Positions 37,605-48,577 of a stretch of 64,000 bases of DNA are shown in pieces. A model generated the notes under the pieces. It had not been told where the DNA came from, searched no databases, and worked only from the letters and a program-made list of their open reading frames with translations. The position numbers and the translations under genes were made by a program. Every line of letters starts with the position of its first letter. The first letter of the stretch is position 1. Source of the stretch: Euphorbia lathyris (taxonomy: Eukaryota > Streptophyta > Magnoliopsida > Malpighiales > Euphorbiaceae). Where the stretch lies: assembly GCF_963576675.1 (NCBI RefSeq), contig NC_088917.1:15218001-15282000 (forward strand), written 5' to 3'.

Positions 37605-38445
37605 TCAGTACAGACTCCAAAAAAAATCAGGAACAATGAATAAAATAAAAGAATTAGCATTGGAAAGAGCTCTCCTAGCTACACAGTGAGCCGCTCTATT
37701 CGCTAATCTAGGATAAAAAGTCACCCGACAACCGGTACGACTGGACAACAAATGTTTACAATCTAAAATAATAGCACCAAACTCGGAGAAATCAATGGAG
37801 ACGGAATTAACACAGTCCGCAACAATTTTTGAATCAGTTTCAAAAATTACATTTTGCAAATCAAGATGGGAGATCAGCTTTAAAGCATTTAAAAGGGCAA
37901 GGGCTTCAACAGATTTTACTGAGTGCTTACCGTATGTATAACCGTTGGAACACACAATAAACTGGCCTTGATCATCACGAATTATAGCTCCCCACCCAAA
38001 CTGATTGGACTCCTGGAACATCGAGGCATCCACAGCGCAAGAAATAAAACCGGCAGCAGGGCGAACCCACCTATTCACCGCACTACTCACTGCACCAGAT
38101 ATCCTTGGAAAAGATCTCGAGTGAGTTTGCTGCTGTTTCCAAGATGCAAGAAACAGCAGCCCCTGCTGCACTACCAAATCAGCAGGCTTCCTATTGTTAT
38201 TCCACAAACAATCATTCTGGACCCCCCAAATACACCATAAAACAATTGCCATATTAACAAGCCATTGAGAAGATCTGCTACTGCACAACATTAATATATA
38301 ATCTCCAAACTCAGTAGAACTATTCCATGGCATGGACATCCCAGCCGCATGCCAACATTCCCCGGAAAAAGTGCAATCTAAAAATAAATGCCAATCATGT
38401 TCGACTTCCTCATCACAAAATAAACAAGATAAAGATAGTTCCATA
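37605..38445 (-). pseudogene. LINE ORF2, C-terminal part: zinc-binding region and RNase H
   Basis: Continues the same frame after the LTR element, starting at the ATG-GAA codons of the CCATA target site. It shows a Cys/His motif (CLFCDEEVEHDWHLFLDC) and an RNase H domain with AVDAS, EALALLNALK and ETDSK acidic motifs, ending at a TGA at 37607-37605. A frame that seems to begin in the LTR (GTG at 38465) is a by-product of the insertion, not a start. Confidence 0.85.
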
Positions 38446-39198
38446 TGATGCAGCGCGGAATCCACTGAGAGTTTTAAACCGTAAACTCACAAAGGCTAAC
38501 AACTTATCTAGCTAAACTAGAAGGAGTGGATCCTAATTCATGGACTAAATCCATATGAATAGTGAAATCCCCATTGTTGAAGGTGAAAACCTTAACAAAC
38601 TTCACAAGGAAGAAGATATATATTTGATTTCATAAAAGTTCTTCTATTACAAAGAGAAAGAGATGAATTTATAGCATCTCAAAAACCTAATTGCCAAATT
38701 ACAAAAAGGGTAAACTATCTACTAATTACAATACAAATATAAAGGGTAAAGTAGGGTTAATGGTAAAGGGGTGGCATGCTTGTAAATAAGGAGTGGTAGA
38801 GTTGTAAATAGGGAGTGGTCCCAAGTATGGAGAACTTGGGGAGGAAGTATTCTTCAGCTGAAACACGCCCCGCGTGTCACGTACTACGCCCCGCGTGAAA
38901 GCGTCTCTGAGTTTGAATGCTCCAAAAGTGGTCTTGCACGCCCCGCGCCTGAGGAGACACGCCCCGCGTATGAGGAGGTACGCCCCGCGTATTAGGAGGC
39001 ACGCCCCGCGTACATGAGCTCCTGGAACTGGTTCTCTCCGAAGGCTTGATCCACGCCCCGCGTACTAGACAACACGTCCCGCGTGGACTGCCCACGTGAC
39101 CCCCTTCTCGCGTGGTTTCTTCCTCTCTCTCGGCCCCGGATTCACTCTCCGCGTGTCCTCTCTCACGCCCCACGTCCAGGGAAAAGATGTCCTCATCA
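38446..39198 (-). repeat. Element B 3' LTR (753 bp)
   Basis: The minus-strand TATAAATTCATCTC motif is shared with element A. The distal part holds repeated ACGCCCCGCGT motifs about 20-24 bases apart (about 38865-39115). The element's open frame ends inside this LTR at 38877. Confidence 0.9.
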
Positions 39199-40799
39199 TT
39201 CTCCTCTTCTTCAAAAGAGTTGGACCCCAACTCAACTATAGAACAAGACTTGTGCTCGGTAGGGGTTAGCCACTCCATATATTGTCGGCTTCTCCCTCTC
39301 GTTATGCACTCTTCCCACACCTCAACTCGTGTCTTGCCCTCGGTGCTCATCCCCCATAAGACTCGCCTCAATATCCGACCGACATCGAACGGAATATCTC
39401 GACGAAGTTGATCAAACCAATCCGTCCCAATGTATTGGAAGCTCCTCCACACTTCCACGACATGTCGAATCGACCAACCCCGGTCCTCCTCAATCTCCAC
39501 TTTACGAACATGGACGTTGGCCAAAACTTCATTCCACTCATAGCCGACCTCAAATGGAATATCCCGGTGGCACTTGTCAACCCACTCCATAGTGATCCCA
39601 AGGACACTTGTATCGACTCCTTCATTGCCTTGGATTAACAATCTCCCGACTCCTAGAGTTGCCGCTTTAGTAACTTGGCCCCACTCAACACTCTCTGATT
39701 CATCGTCATCTTGGAGCCCACCTTCTTTGCTATCATAAGTTTCTTCGTTTTGGCTCCACCCAATGTTCCCAAACTCACTCTCATGACGGAACCTACTCCC
39801 CTCATAATCATAGTTATCCACATTATGGTCCCGTTCAGCGTCCTCCAATTCATCATCACAATGGAATCTACCTTCCGCATCTTCATAAGGAGCCTCACGT
39901 TGATCCCACTCAACGTGTCGAAGCTCACCCTCATCATAGTAAACTCCACCTTCATCCTCTTCATAAACGACCCCATACCGGTCCCATTCAACGTTTCGAC
40001 GCTCATCCTCCTCAATTCCCTTCTCTATCTCATCTTCTTCATGATCATAGGCGATTTCACTTCCCTTTTCGTTCCCAATCCGCCTCTTCCCACGACCTAT
40101 CGTTTCCATTTGCTTCCTTCGATAGCTCAAGCCGACTAACTCACGTGCTAAGCCACTTGACTCAAAAGACTTACTACTACCCAATATGGTAGAACCACCA
40201 ACATCTCTCCCATCACCATAGTCATCAATCTCTACACATAGTGTGACTTCCTCATTTGCCTCAAAGAGATCAACAAGCCCCAAGCCATTCTTCCCCTCCT
40301 CAAGAATAATACCCCCACTTTCCTCAACCATACAAACAAGGTTATGCTTAAGGGGTATTTCATCAAATACATGGGAAGCATCCCTTGCAATATGGGTCTC
40401 CCCAACATCCTTACCTACAAACAACCTCTCCTCCTCATCCACAAATGAATCTAAATCCTCCTCCACAATTTCATTATCAATAATTTCACAAGAAGAATCT
40501 AAATCCACTTCATCATCACAAACAACATCACCAACATCTTCCATAACAATAGGAATATCCAAAACTTCAATATTAGAGATTGGAAGCTTAGGAGTTACCT
40601 TTACCACATGTGATGGAGAAAAGATTAGTGATGGATCTTTAGGAGGTAAAGTAGTGGTTGCCCTTTGGAGCCTCCTCATCTCTCCATGCTCCAAGTCCTC
40701 CCTTAGCCTTCTTAGCATTTTGTCACATAGGAGCTCCGTCTTCCTCAGCTCGGCTCTAAGACATTCCTTTAAAGCTGGTGATAAACTCGGTTGAACCAT
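38877..40799 (-). CDS. Element B acidic repeat protein
   Basis: The frame from the ATG at 40799 (just after the primer site) to a stop at 38877 codes about 640 residues. A short basic, coiled-coil-like N-terminus (RAELRKTELLCDKMLRRL) leads into a long Asp/Glu-rich region with tandem units of the kind VEWDxxxxxYEDxEGxxxxDDE. Next come two W-(V/F)-D-x-x-(H/R)-R-D-I-P-F-(E/D)-V-G motifs, then a tail translated from the 3' LTR with TRGVPP-type repeats. No zinc knuckle or aspartic protease was seen. It is collinear with element A's protein except that the protease segment is missing. Function is not recognised; it may be a divergent Gag-like protein. Confidence 0.65.
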   Translation of the reverse strand: MVQPSLSPALKECLRAELRKTELLCDKMLRRLREDLEHGEMRRLQRATTTLPPKDPSLIFSPSHVVKVTPKLPISNIEVLDIPIVMEDVGDVVCDDEVDLDSSCEIIDNEIVEEDLDSFVDEEERLFVGKDVGETHIARDASHVFDEIPLKHNLVCMVEESGGIILEEGKNGLGLVDLFEANEEVTLCVEIDDYGDGRDVGGSTILGSSKSFESSGLARELVGLSYRRKQMETIGRGKRRIGNEKGSEIAYDHEEDEIEKGIEEDERRNVEWDRYGVVYEEDEGGVYYDEGELRHVEWDQREAPYEDAEGRFHCDDELEDAERDHNVDNYDYEGSRFRHESEFGNIGWSQNEETYDSKEGGLQDDDESESVEWGQVTKAATLGVGRLLIQGNEGVDTSVLGITMEWVDKCHRDIPFEVGYEWNEVLANVHVRKVEIEEDRGWSIRHVVEVWRSFQYIGTDWFDQLRRDIPFDVGRILRRVLWGMSTEGKTRVEVWEECITRGRSRQYMEWLTPTEHKSCSIVELGSNSFEEEENDEDIFSLDVGRERGHAESESGAEREEETTREGGHVGSPRGTCCLVRGAWIKPSERTSSRSSCTRGVPPNTRGVPPHTRGVSPQARGVQDHFWSIQTQRRFHAGRST

Positions 40800-40834
40800 A
40801 GTCGAAAGAAGTCTCCGTTCAAGGAAAACGATCG

Positions 40835-40846
40835 GCTCTGATACCA
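40835..40846 (-). other. Element B primer-binding site (initiator Met-tRNA)
   Basis: Plus-strand GCTCTGATACCA, minus-strand TGGTATCAGAGC, two bases from the 5' LTR. This is the standard plant initiator-Met primer site. Confidence 0.9.
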
Positions 40847-40848
40847 AA

Positions 40849-41601
40849 TGATGCAGCGCGGAATCCACTGAGAGTTTTAAACCGTAAACTCACAAAGGCT
40901 AACAACTTATCTAGCTAAACTAGAAGGAGTGGATCCTAATTCATGGACTAAATCCATAGGAATATGAAATCCCCCATTGTTGAAGGTGAAAACCTTAACA
41001 AACTTCACAAGGAAGAAGATATATATTTGATTTCATAAAAGTTCTTCTATTACAAAGAGAAAGAGATGAATTTATAGCATCTAAAAAACCTAATTGCCAA
41101 ATTACAAAAAGGGTAAACTATCTACTAATTACAATACAAATATAAAGGGTAAAGAAGGGTTAATGGTAAAGGGGTGGCATGCTTGTAAATAAGGAGTGGT
41201 AGAGTTGTAAATAGGGAGTGGTCCCAAGTATGGAGAACTTGGGGAGGAAGTATTCTTCAGCTGAAACACGCCCCGCGTGTCACGTACTACGCCCCGCGTG
41301 AAAGCGTCTCTGAGTTTGAATGCTCCGAAAGTGGTCTTGCACGCCCCGCGCCTGAGGAGACACGCCCCGTGTATGAGGAGGTACACCCCGCGTATTAGGA
41401 GGCATGCCCCGCGTACATGAGCTCCTGGAACTGGTTCTCTCCGAAGGCTTGATCCACGCCCCGCGTACTAGACAACACGTCCCGTGTGGACTGCCCACAT
41501 GACCCCCTTCTCGCGTGGTTTCTTCCTCTCTCTCGGCCCCGGATTCACGCTCCGCGTGTCCTCTCTCACGCCTCGCGTCCAGGGACAAGATGTCCTCATC
41601 A
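40849..41601 (-). repeat. Element B 5' LTR (753 bp)
   Basis: Same length as the 3' LTR and nearly identical; scattered changes affect the GC-rich motifs (for example CCCCGTGTATG near 41367 for CCCCGCGTATG). Followed by CCATA. Confidence 0.9.
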
Positions 41602-41606
41602 CCATA

Positions 41607-44446
41607 CCTTTGCTTTGAAGTCTCATCCGAGTAGGTAGGCAATTTTTCACAGCTTTCCACAAAAAGAATTTGATTTTAGGGGGAACCTGCAACTTCCAAA
41701 ATTTATCCCAACCTTGAACAGCATTCCGACCACGATACCTAGCCTCATAAGCTTTATAACCAGTTTTTGATGAGTAACAACCATTTTTAGAATGATGCCA
41801 GATCAGTTTATCTTCCCTTGGAATGAAAGGCAAAACCATCGCATTTATCATTTTCGCCTCCACAGTATTAAAATTAGAGATAACTTTGTCTCGATCCCAA
41901 CGACGTTCCGTTTGAATTATGTAATCCGATACCCTTTCATTCAGCAAAGTAGGATCAGCCCCTTGGCTAGGAATAAAACCATCATCACAAATAAGCCAAG
42001 GGTCTTTCCATACAAAAAAATTTCACCAGTACCAACTCGCCATCTTAATCCCAAACACAGAATATCACGAGAAGCCCAAATACTCCTCCAAACATAGCTG
42101 GGATTAGAACCCAATTTAGAGGAAAGAAAGTTCTCATGTGGAAAATATTTAGCTTTAAAAATACGACTTACCAAAGTATTCTGGCTGTGTATGAAATTCC
42201 AACCTTGCTTCCCCAACAAAGAGAGATTAAATGAAAACAAATCTCTATAACCCAAGCCTTCGCTTTCACGGGTACCACATAGATGATTCCAGTCAAACTA
42301 GTGAATTCCTCTCTTGCCATCACCTTTCATACCCCACCAAAAGGAGTTCATCATACGCTGAAGTTCATCACATAAAGATCTAGGAAGAAGAAAAGCACTC
42401 ATGCAATAGGTAGGAATCGCCTGCGCAATAGACTTTAAAAGAATATCACGACCAGCACAAGATAAGAACTTTGTCCTCCAACTGTTAAACCTCTTTCTCG
42501 GACGCTCTTTTAGAAAACTGAAGATAGCTGCTTTGGACCGCCCAATCAGAGAAGGCAAACCCAAATATTTACCAGTGTCAAGAGGAAGACTTACATTCAG
42601 AAGTGCTTTAATCTCTAATCGCAGAACTTCATTTACATTGGGACTAAAGAGGATACTAGACTTTTGTAAGTTGATTGCTTGCCCCGATGTCTTTCCATAT
42701 CTCCTAAGAATATCCTTGACCACTATAGTCTCATCTTTAGTAGCATTAAAGAACAAAAAAGAATCATCAGCAAAGAGCAGGTGGGACACAGACGGAGCTC
42801 TTCTATGGATACGACAACCATGAATCATACCATCCAATTCAGCACGATATATCATTTTGGAGAAAACCTCAGCACAAAGAATAAACAAATAAGGAGATAA
42901 AGGATCCCCTTGTCTTAAACCTATGCCCGGAATTATTGGACCAACCAACTCCCCATTAACAGAAATAGAGTATGAAACAGTAGTGACACAAAGCATTAAC
43001 CAAGAGATCCACTGCGAATGAAAACCTAATTGAGCCAACACATCTTGTAAAAAACCCCATTCAACTCTATCATAAGCTTTACTGATGTCGATTTTAAAAG
43101 CTACATTGCCAACACTTCCCCTATTCCGTCGTTTCATAAAATGTATAGACTCAAAAGCCACTAACACATTGTCAATGATAGAACGACCAGGAACAAAAGC
43201 AGACTGACTCTCTGATATAATATCAGGAAGGACAATTTTAAGCCGGTTTGCCAAAACCTTAGCAATAATTTTGTAAAGCACATTGCATAAGGCAATTGGC
43301 CTCAGATCCTTTACCCATTTTGGATTTTCACATTTAGGAATCAAGGTAATAATAGTATCGTTAAGATTAGCCGGAAATTCCCCTCTATTTAACCAACCAG
43401 AACAAGCAAGAAAAACATCATCACCTAACAAATCCCAAAAGTGTTGATAAAAACCTGGGTTTAGACCATCAGGTCCAGGAGCTTTATCAGCCTGCATTTC
43501 AAAAACAGCACTTTTGAACTCATCAACAGAAAATGGTGCAATTAGAATAGCATTCATGTTAGAAGTTACAACTTCATCAAGAACAGAGACTGTAGAGAAA
43601 TCAGTGTTACCGCTGGGAGCAAAAACTTGAGTGAAATAGTCTTTTAAAGTTGAGCCCAAGTTATACTGACCTTCCACCAAAACCCCATCCTCACCACGAA
43701 TACGACTAACTCTATTCTGATTTAATCTGCCTCACATACAAGCTTGGAAAAATTTGAAATTACAATCACCTCCTTTAAGCCAAAATGCTTTAGACTTTTG
43801 TTGAAAGGAAACCTCCTCTTGATATAATAGTTCATCCAGCATCTTTTTTGTATCCAGAAAACGGGTGACATCAGCCGCATCAGTACTATTTCTAAGCTGT
43901 TCTAATAAACTTTTACATCTTGCAATCTTCCTCGAAAAACGGCTTCTAAAATTGCGGCCCCATTGATCCATGGATAACAAAACAGCCGCTAAACGAGAAA
44001 CCATATTAGCACCTCTATGCACACTCCAATACCGACGTACAATATCCTCGAAACCATCTTCCAAAAGCCAACTCATATCAAACCTGAACAGGTGTTTCCG
44101 TCTGTGACAAGACCTAACCGAAAAATCCAACAAGAGAGGAGAATGATCAGAATAAGATGATATTAAATTTGATAGTCTATAATTCTCAAACCTCAATAAC
44201 CAGTTGTCGGAACAGAAAGCCCTATCAAGCTTCTCCCTCACCCAACCGTTTGTCCCCCTACCACGTTCCCAAGTAAATTTATCACCCAACAACACTAATT
44301 CACGTAAGTTACAGTTGGAAATGGTCTCAGAAAATTTGGTAATTAAGGAATATGGATAAACAGGCCCTCCAAGCTTTTCAGATTGATCCAAAAGGCAATT
44401 AAAATCGCCAATAAACAAAGTCGGCAGAATAGAAGCTGATACAATA
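41607..44446 (-). pseudogene. LINE ORF2, N-terminal part: endonuclease (partial) and RT
   Basis: Begins near IGDFNCLLDQSEK (endonuclease) with SYSDHSPLLLD. Reverse transcriptase follows with APGPDGLNPGFYQ, GLRQGDPLSPYLF and FADD (in SHLLFADDSFLFF). Breaks in this copy are a TGA at 43734-43732, a TAG at 42300-42298 and a +1 shift in a run of seven A (plus strand 42014-42020). After the shift the frame runs through GFIPSQGADPTLLNERV to the LTR-element insertion. The first ~200 residues of the endonuclease are missing. Confidence 0.85.
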
Positions 44447-44459
44447 CACCTTTAAAATA

Positions 44460-45130
44460 ACGGACTACAATAAAACCTTCATAAATTAATACTCGATAAA
44501 GTAATAATATTTTTAAAATAATAATTTCTTTTTATCCCAACTTGGATCAGTTCATTGAATTAAGAGTCAATTTCAAATAAAACTCATGTGGTTTCACTAA
44601 TTTTCAGATAAAAGACTGTGGTTTACTTTTTGTCAAAACGATGATTGAGGTTTCGCACTTTTAATAATGCTATTAAAACTATCTTTAACGACCTGAAAAT
44701 GAACATTTTCAAGAATTAAAGTTGTTCAATGTCATATTTTCTATGGAACAACATTTTCGATTTTAGAAAATCATCTTTTTTGGAACTTTCTCTCTCTAAA
44801 CATCAACTTTCTCTCTCTTTACCAAACATCATCTAAATAATCTCGAAATAAAAAAGTTGAAAAATTAAAGTTGCTTGGAATATTAGTAGTTCTTAAAATA
44901 TGTCATTTTTGAAGTCGTCAATGGTGATTTTAATAGTATCAAAAAGTCCTTAGTTCGCTAAAGTTGAAAACCTCAGTCCTCGTTTTGACAAAAAGTAAAC
45001 CACAATCCTTTATCTGAAAATTAGTGAAACCACATGGATTTTATTTGAAATTTACATTTAAATTAATATCTTTATAAATTAATAAAATTTCGTATTCCCA
45101 ACATTATTAATTTATAGAGTTTTTTACTAT
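44460..45130. mobile_element. MITE copy interrupted by a Mutator-like element
   Basis: The outer parts, 44466-44563 and 45058-45130, together match the reverse complement of the element at 30785-30960 (CTTCATAAATTAATACTCG, CCCAACTTGGATCAG, then TTATAAATTAATAAAATTTC and TATAGAGTTTTTTACTATA). The middle is the Mutator-like insertion. Confidence 0.6.
44564..45057. mobile_element. Mutator-like element with near-perfect 9-bp duplication
   Basis: The left end GAGTCAATTTCAAATAAAAC and right end TTTTATTTGAAATTTACAT are inverted, and the pairing continues through GTGGTTTCACTAATTTTCAG and GTGGTTTACTTTTTGTCAAA. Flanks are TTGAATTAA (44555-44563) and TTAAATTAA (45058-45066), 8 of 9 matching. 494 bp, no coding frame. 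Confidence 0.75.
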
Positions 45131-46943
45131 AATTATATTATATATATAAAATAGTTTTTGTCTTTTCTTAATATCTTTAGCCCTTGATTTTTTTTTCTTA
45201 AAGTACACCTGTAGTCATTTTTTCTTTTTTTACCTCCGTAATCATTTAATTTTATCTTTATCTATCTATATCTATATTTTTTTTTATTTTTTTTTATATA
45301 TAATAGCGGAAGCAGATAGAATTTGCAAGAAGTGTTTTAGAGGTTTTTTTGGCTTAGTAAACAGAATAAATGAGTTAATGAGTTTTAATTATCTCTATAT
45401 AATTAATACTATATTAACACATTATTTATTATCAATTAATAGCTCATTAATTAAAGTAATAAAAAAGTAAGAGTTACGGGAAGATGAAAAAACATAAAGT
45501 GAAGGAAATCCAAAAGTTACAAATATAATAGTATGATATCCATCAGTATATTCATTTGCTATCGAAAATCAAAGTCCTCATCGAACTTTAATTTTGATTA
45601 TGTATTAATTTTATTCTTAATCTTATAATTTTGTTATTATTTCAAATAATATAGTCTCATAATTTTGTTCTTGCTTTATTAAGAGATTCAGATTTATTTA
45701 GAAGCGATTTTCATTGATAAACTGTATTCATAGCATTTTCTTCGAGAATTGTCAGAATTTAGACTTTGATATCTCTTTTAATTGAAAAAATCTGATGGAA
45801 ATAAAAGAGGCATGGACAACTGAAATCAGAAAAAGCAAAAGCGTAAAAAATTGCAGGAAATCGTTATGTTTTCCACGGTAATTATTCGATTTTTTTTTCA
45901 TATGTTTTAGTTATTTTGTTCTCAATTTTATTGTTGATCACCTTTCGCTATCTTATCTATTTTTTTATTTGTTCTTTTTTTCAAAATGACTAAAATAAAG
46001 ATTTTGTATATTTTCATTCTTTTTTAGTATAAGTTGCTAGATGTAATCATTTGGATTGTTAACTCTAACTAAAATTTAGATTTTGGCTTTATATTAATTC
46101 GATTGTTATGTTTAATTGGAGATAGATCAATTTTCAAATTCAGAACCTGGTGAAGTCCACTGAATTTTTAAATTTGGGTTATCTAACTCATATGAATTGA
46201 ATTTTTTTATTTTTATGCATTTTGAATAGATATAAAGTTTCACACAATAGATGTTAATTGAAGTTGAAGACATATTGAAGAAAATAATTAAAGAGGTATT
46301 GAAACATTATACTTACAATGAAATTTATTAATTGTAAGTTTTATTTATTTTAAATGGAAATTATTTAATTGGGTCGTCATATCCCTTTCATTTATTGTCT
46401 CATATAACTTTTTAAGTAGGTTGACATTGATGTGTGTGTGATACAGATATATGTTATATGCAGTCTCATAATATTTTTAGAATCAAATTATAATCATTCA
46501 TTTTAAATTTTTTTATTAATGGATTTGAAACTTTTCCCAATAAAAATAATAATTGTTATTCATTTGATATCGAGATTTACAAGACTGCACTCACTGCATT
46601 CTTTTTTTTAATAAACATTCACTGCATTCTTGCTTAGCTGATATACCATTAATTCAAACATATTTACATTATAAAAAAATCTATTCATGGTAGTATTCGC
46701 TTATGTGCCTTCTATGGTTACTTTGTTTTTTACAAAGTAAGCTTTACTTAGTTATTTTCACCATTAGATGATGGAATATAAAATTCATCCAATGATAAAA
46801 ACATACAAAGTGAGGTTTACTTTGTCAAAAACAAAGTAAGCATAGCCTTTACCATTCGCTTATATGAATAAATGTGATGCGTGTTGTAAATTTTATAAAT
46901 TTAAAACATGAGCGTTTTTATTTTTGTTTTATTGTTATAAATA
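45131..46943. other. AT-rich intergenic DNA
   Basis: No gene was recognised. The segment near 45250-45370 (TATCTATATCTATAT... AGCGGAAGCAGATAG ... AGAAGTGTTTTAGAGG) resembles repeats at 55600-56100. A small MITE lies at 46713-46846. The rest is low-complexity. Confidence 0.5.
46713..46846. mobile_element. Small MITE, foldback type
   Basis: TATGGTTACTTTGTTTTTTA at the left pairs with the reverse complement of CAAAAACAAAGTAAGCATAG at the right, and an inner ACAAAGTAA/TTACTTTGT pair strengthens the fold. About 130 bp, non-coding. Confidence 0.55.
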
Positions 46944-48577
46944 GGGAAAAGTACAAAAATAAACCTTGTGGTTACATCCATTTTTGAACAGCACCCATGT
47001 GGTTTAAAAGTTTGCAAAGTGGTACCATGTACTTTATTCCGTTAGCAAACACATACAAAATTGACTAACGGTGTTAAAAGTCAAAGGAAAAAGAGTTAAA
47101 TTGGTCCTTATATTTATTTATTTTTATAAATTAACCCCATTATTATCTAATTATCACAAATAAATCCCAAAATAAAAAATAAAAATCAAATATATCATCT
47201 TCTTCATCCCTCGTTAATTTCTTATTTCTCTCAATCCTCTTTGTTAATTTCTCTATCTAACATCAAACCATTTTGAAGATCAACAAGAGGTGGATTCAAC
47301 TGGATTTCAATTATTAAATCTTCCCCAACCAGCAAACCCTTCATTTTCCCTCTTTTTTTTCTCTCTTTATAAATAACTATTTCTACCTACTCGCCCATAT
47401 GGATTCATGTTCTGTAATTATGGCTTACTCACTTCCAGATTGAACTTAAGGTACTATGACACAACATGTATTTAACTTTTATCAGATTGATTTGGATTAT
47501 GTGTGTTATTAATGGAGATATGGATTTCGATTCATTTTTTTTTACTTCGATTTGACTCAATAGAAGAATAGGACTGCATCCGGTTCACTGAAATCGACTC
47601 GCTGCGGAATTGGAGGTTGGTCGATGTCGGGCAACGGCGAGCTCTCGCCTCCGACGACGCCCCCTGGCACCAGAAATGATAAATCGGAACCGATATATGC
47701 AGGTGCCAGCAATGTTTTACGGTTGAAAAATAGCATAAGCAATCAAACTACAGGGTTCAAAACAGGGCTGGAGGAGCAGCGGAGAATGTTACTTTGGAGA
47801 TCATTTGTGATATGCGGCCAACCAGAAGATCTTTGTCAATGGATTCTTTTAACAACATAATCAATCCAGTTCAAATGGAAAACGAGAGTTCAGGGCCAAT
47901 TGTTTTGAAGAAAGAAGCTGGGAAAATCACTTCATTTAAGGAAATGGAAAATTGTTCAATTACACACATCTGCATAAACGTCCAGTTGCTATGAAAAGAT
48001 CATTTTCTTGTGCTTCTTCTTCATCAATGTGAAGAGTGCAAAAATATTAAGAACGTTAAGAATATTCAGTTCAACCAGGATCAATTGCCCAACCAGGATC
48101 AGTTGAATCATTTGAGGAACGCAACAATTGAAAGCAGAGTCGACTCATCTTCCGCAAAATCAAATCCAAAGCAGAGGAACAAATGGTTAGGTTAGAGAAG
48201 AAGAGAGAGTACAAGTGTAATTAAATTGAAAATATGGAAATTCAATTGATTTTAGAGGGAGAAATTAACAAAGAGAAGAGAGAGATAAGAAAAAAAATAA
48301 GAAATTGAAGAGAGATAGAAAAGATGGTATATTTGATTTTTATTTTTTATTTTGGGGTTGTTTGTGATAATTAGATAATAAGAGAGTCAATTTATAAAAA
48401 TAAATAAATATAAGGACCAAATTAACTCTTTTCCCTTTGACTTTTAACACCGTTAGTCAATTTTGTATGTGTTTGCTAACGGAATAAAGTACATGGTACC
48501 ACTTTGCAAACTTTTAAACCACATGGGTGCTGTTCAAAAATGGGTGTAACCACAAGGTTTATTTTTGTACTTTTCCC
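46944..48577. mobile_element. Mutator-like element (Pack-MULE candidate) with 9-bp duplication
   Basis: Ends GGGAAAAGTACAAAAATAAA and TTTATTTTTGTACTTTTCCC, flanked on both sides by TTATAAATA (46935-46943, 48578-48586). The inverted repeats are long, over 250 bp, reaching the GAGTTAAATTGGTCC and AATTTCT-rich parts. The 1-kb interior is less AT-rich in part and has coding-like composition but no transposase. Confidence 0.85.
47560..48200 (+). pseudogene. Possible captured gene fragment inside the Mutator-like element
   Basis: The interior shows coding-like stretches in shifting plus-strand frames: a Pro/Thr-rich part with SGNGELSPPTTPPGTR near 47625, then RRSLSMDS near 47820 and, in another frame, AMKRSFSC near 47990. 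RRSxSMDS followed by RSFSC resembles the serine-rich tail of ATL RING-H2 ubiquitin ligases. The match is short, no RING domain is present and frames are broken, so this is a guess at the donor family. A Pack-MULE capturing a host exon is the simplest reading. Confidence 0.35.

Larger units (their letters stand above)
38446..41601 (-). mobile_element. Element B: non-autonomous LTR retrotransposon
   Basis: Complete element flanked by CCATA at 38441-38445 and 41602-41606, inserted in the LINE. Two 753-bp LTRs (38446-39198 and 40849-41601) run TGATG...CATCA. On the minus strand the primer site TGGTATCAGAGC (40846-40835) fits initiator Met-tRNA, and a purine tract lies against the 3' LTR (plus-strand TTCTCCTCTTCTTC, 39199-39212). 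The internal region is only about 1.65 kb, with one acidic open frame and no protease, RT, RNase H or integrase. It must rely on enzymes in trans. Confidence 0.9.
37554..44446 (-). mobile_element. LINE (plant L1 type), 5'-truncated, split by an LTR element
   Basis: Minus-strand LINE whose 3' end is the T run at 37554-37561 (a short poly(A) on its own strand). Its 5' end lies near 44446, inside the endonuclease domain. It is interrupted at 38446-41606 by element B plus one target-site copy. Removing the insertion restores frame and sense across the zinc-binding region. No clean target duplication for the LINE itself was found. Confidence 0.85.

Noticed and set aside
39711..40794. Long plus-strand frames opposite element B's protein
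   Set aside because: They are antisense shadows of the acidic Glu/Asp codon repeats and read as Ser/Pro/Ile-rich nonsense.
37520..44520. Similar CTCGATAAATTAATAATA sequences on both sides of the second LINE as a target duplication
   Set aside because: The similarity is about 50 bp, imperfect and part of a dispersed MITE family seen elsewhere; too long for a LINE target site.
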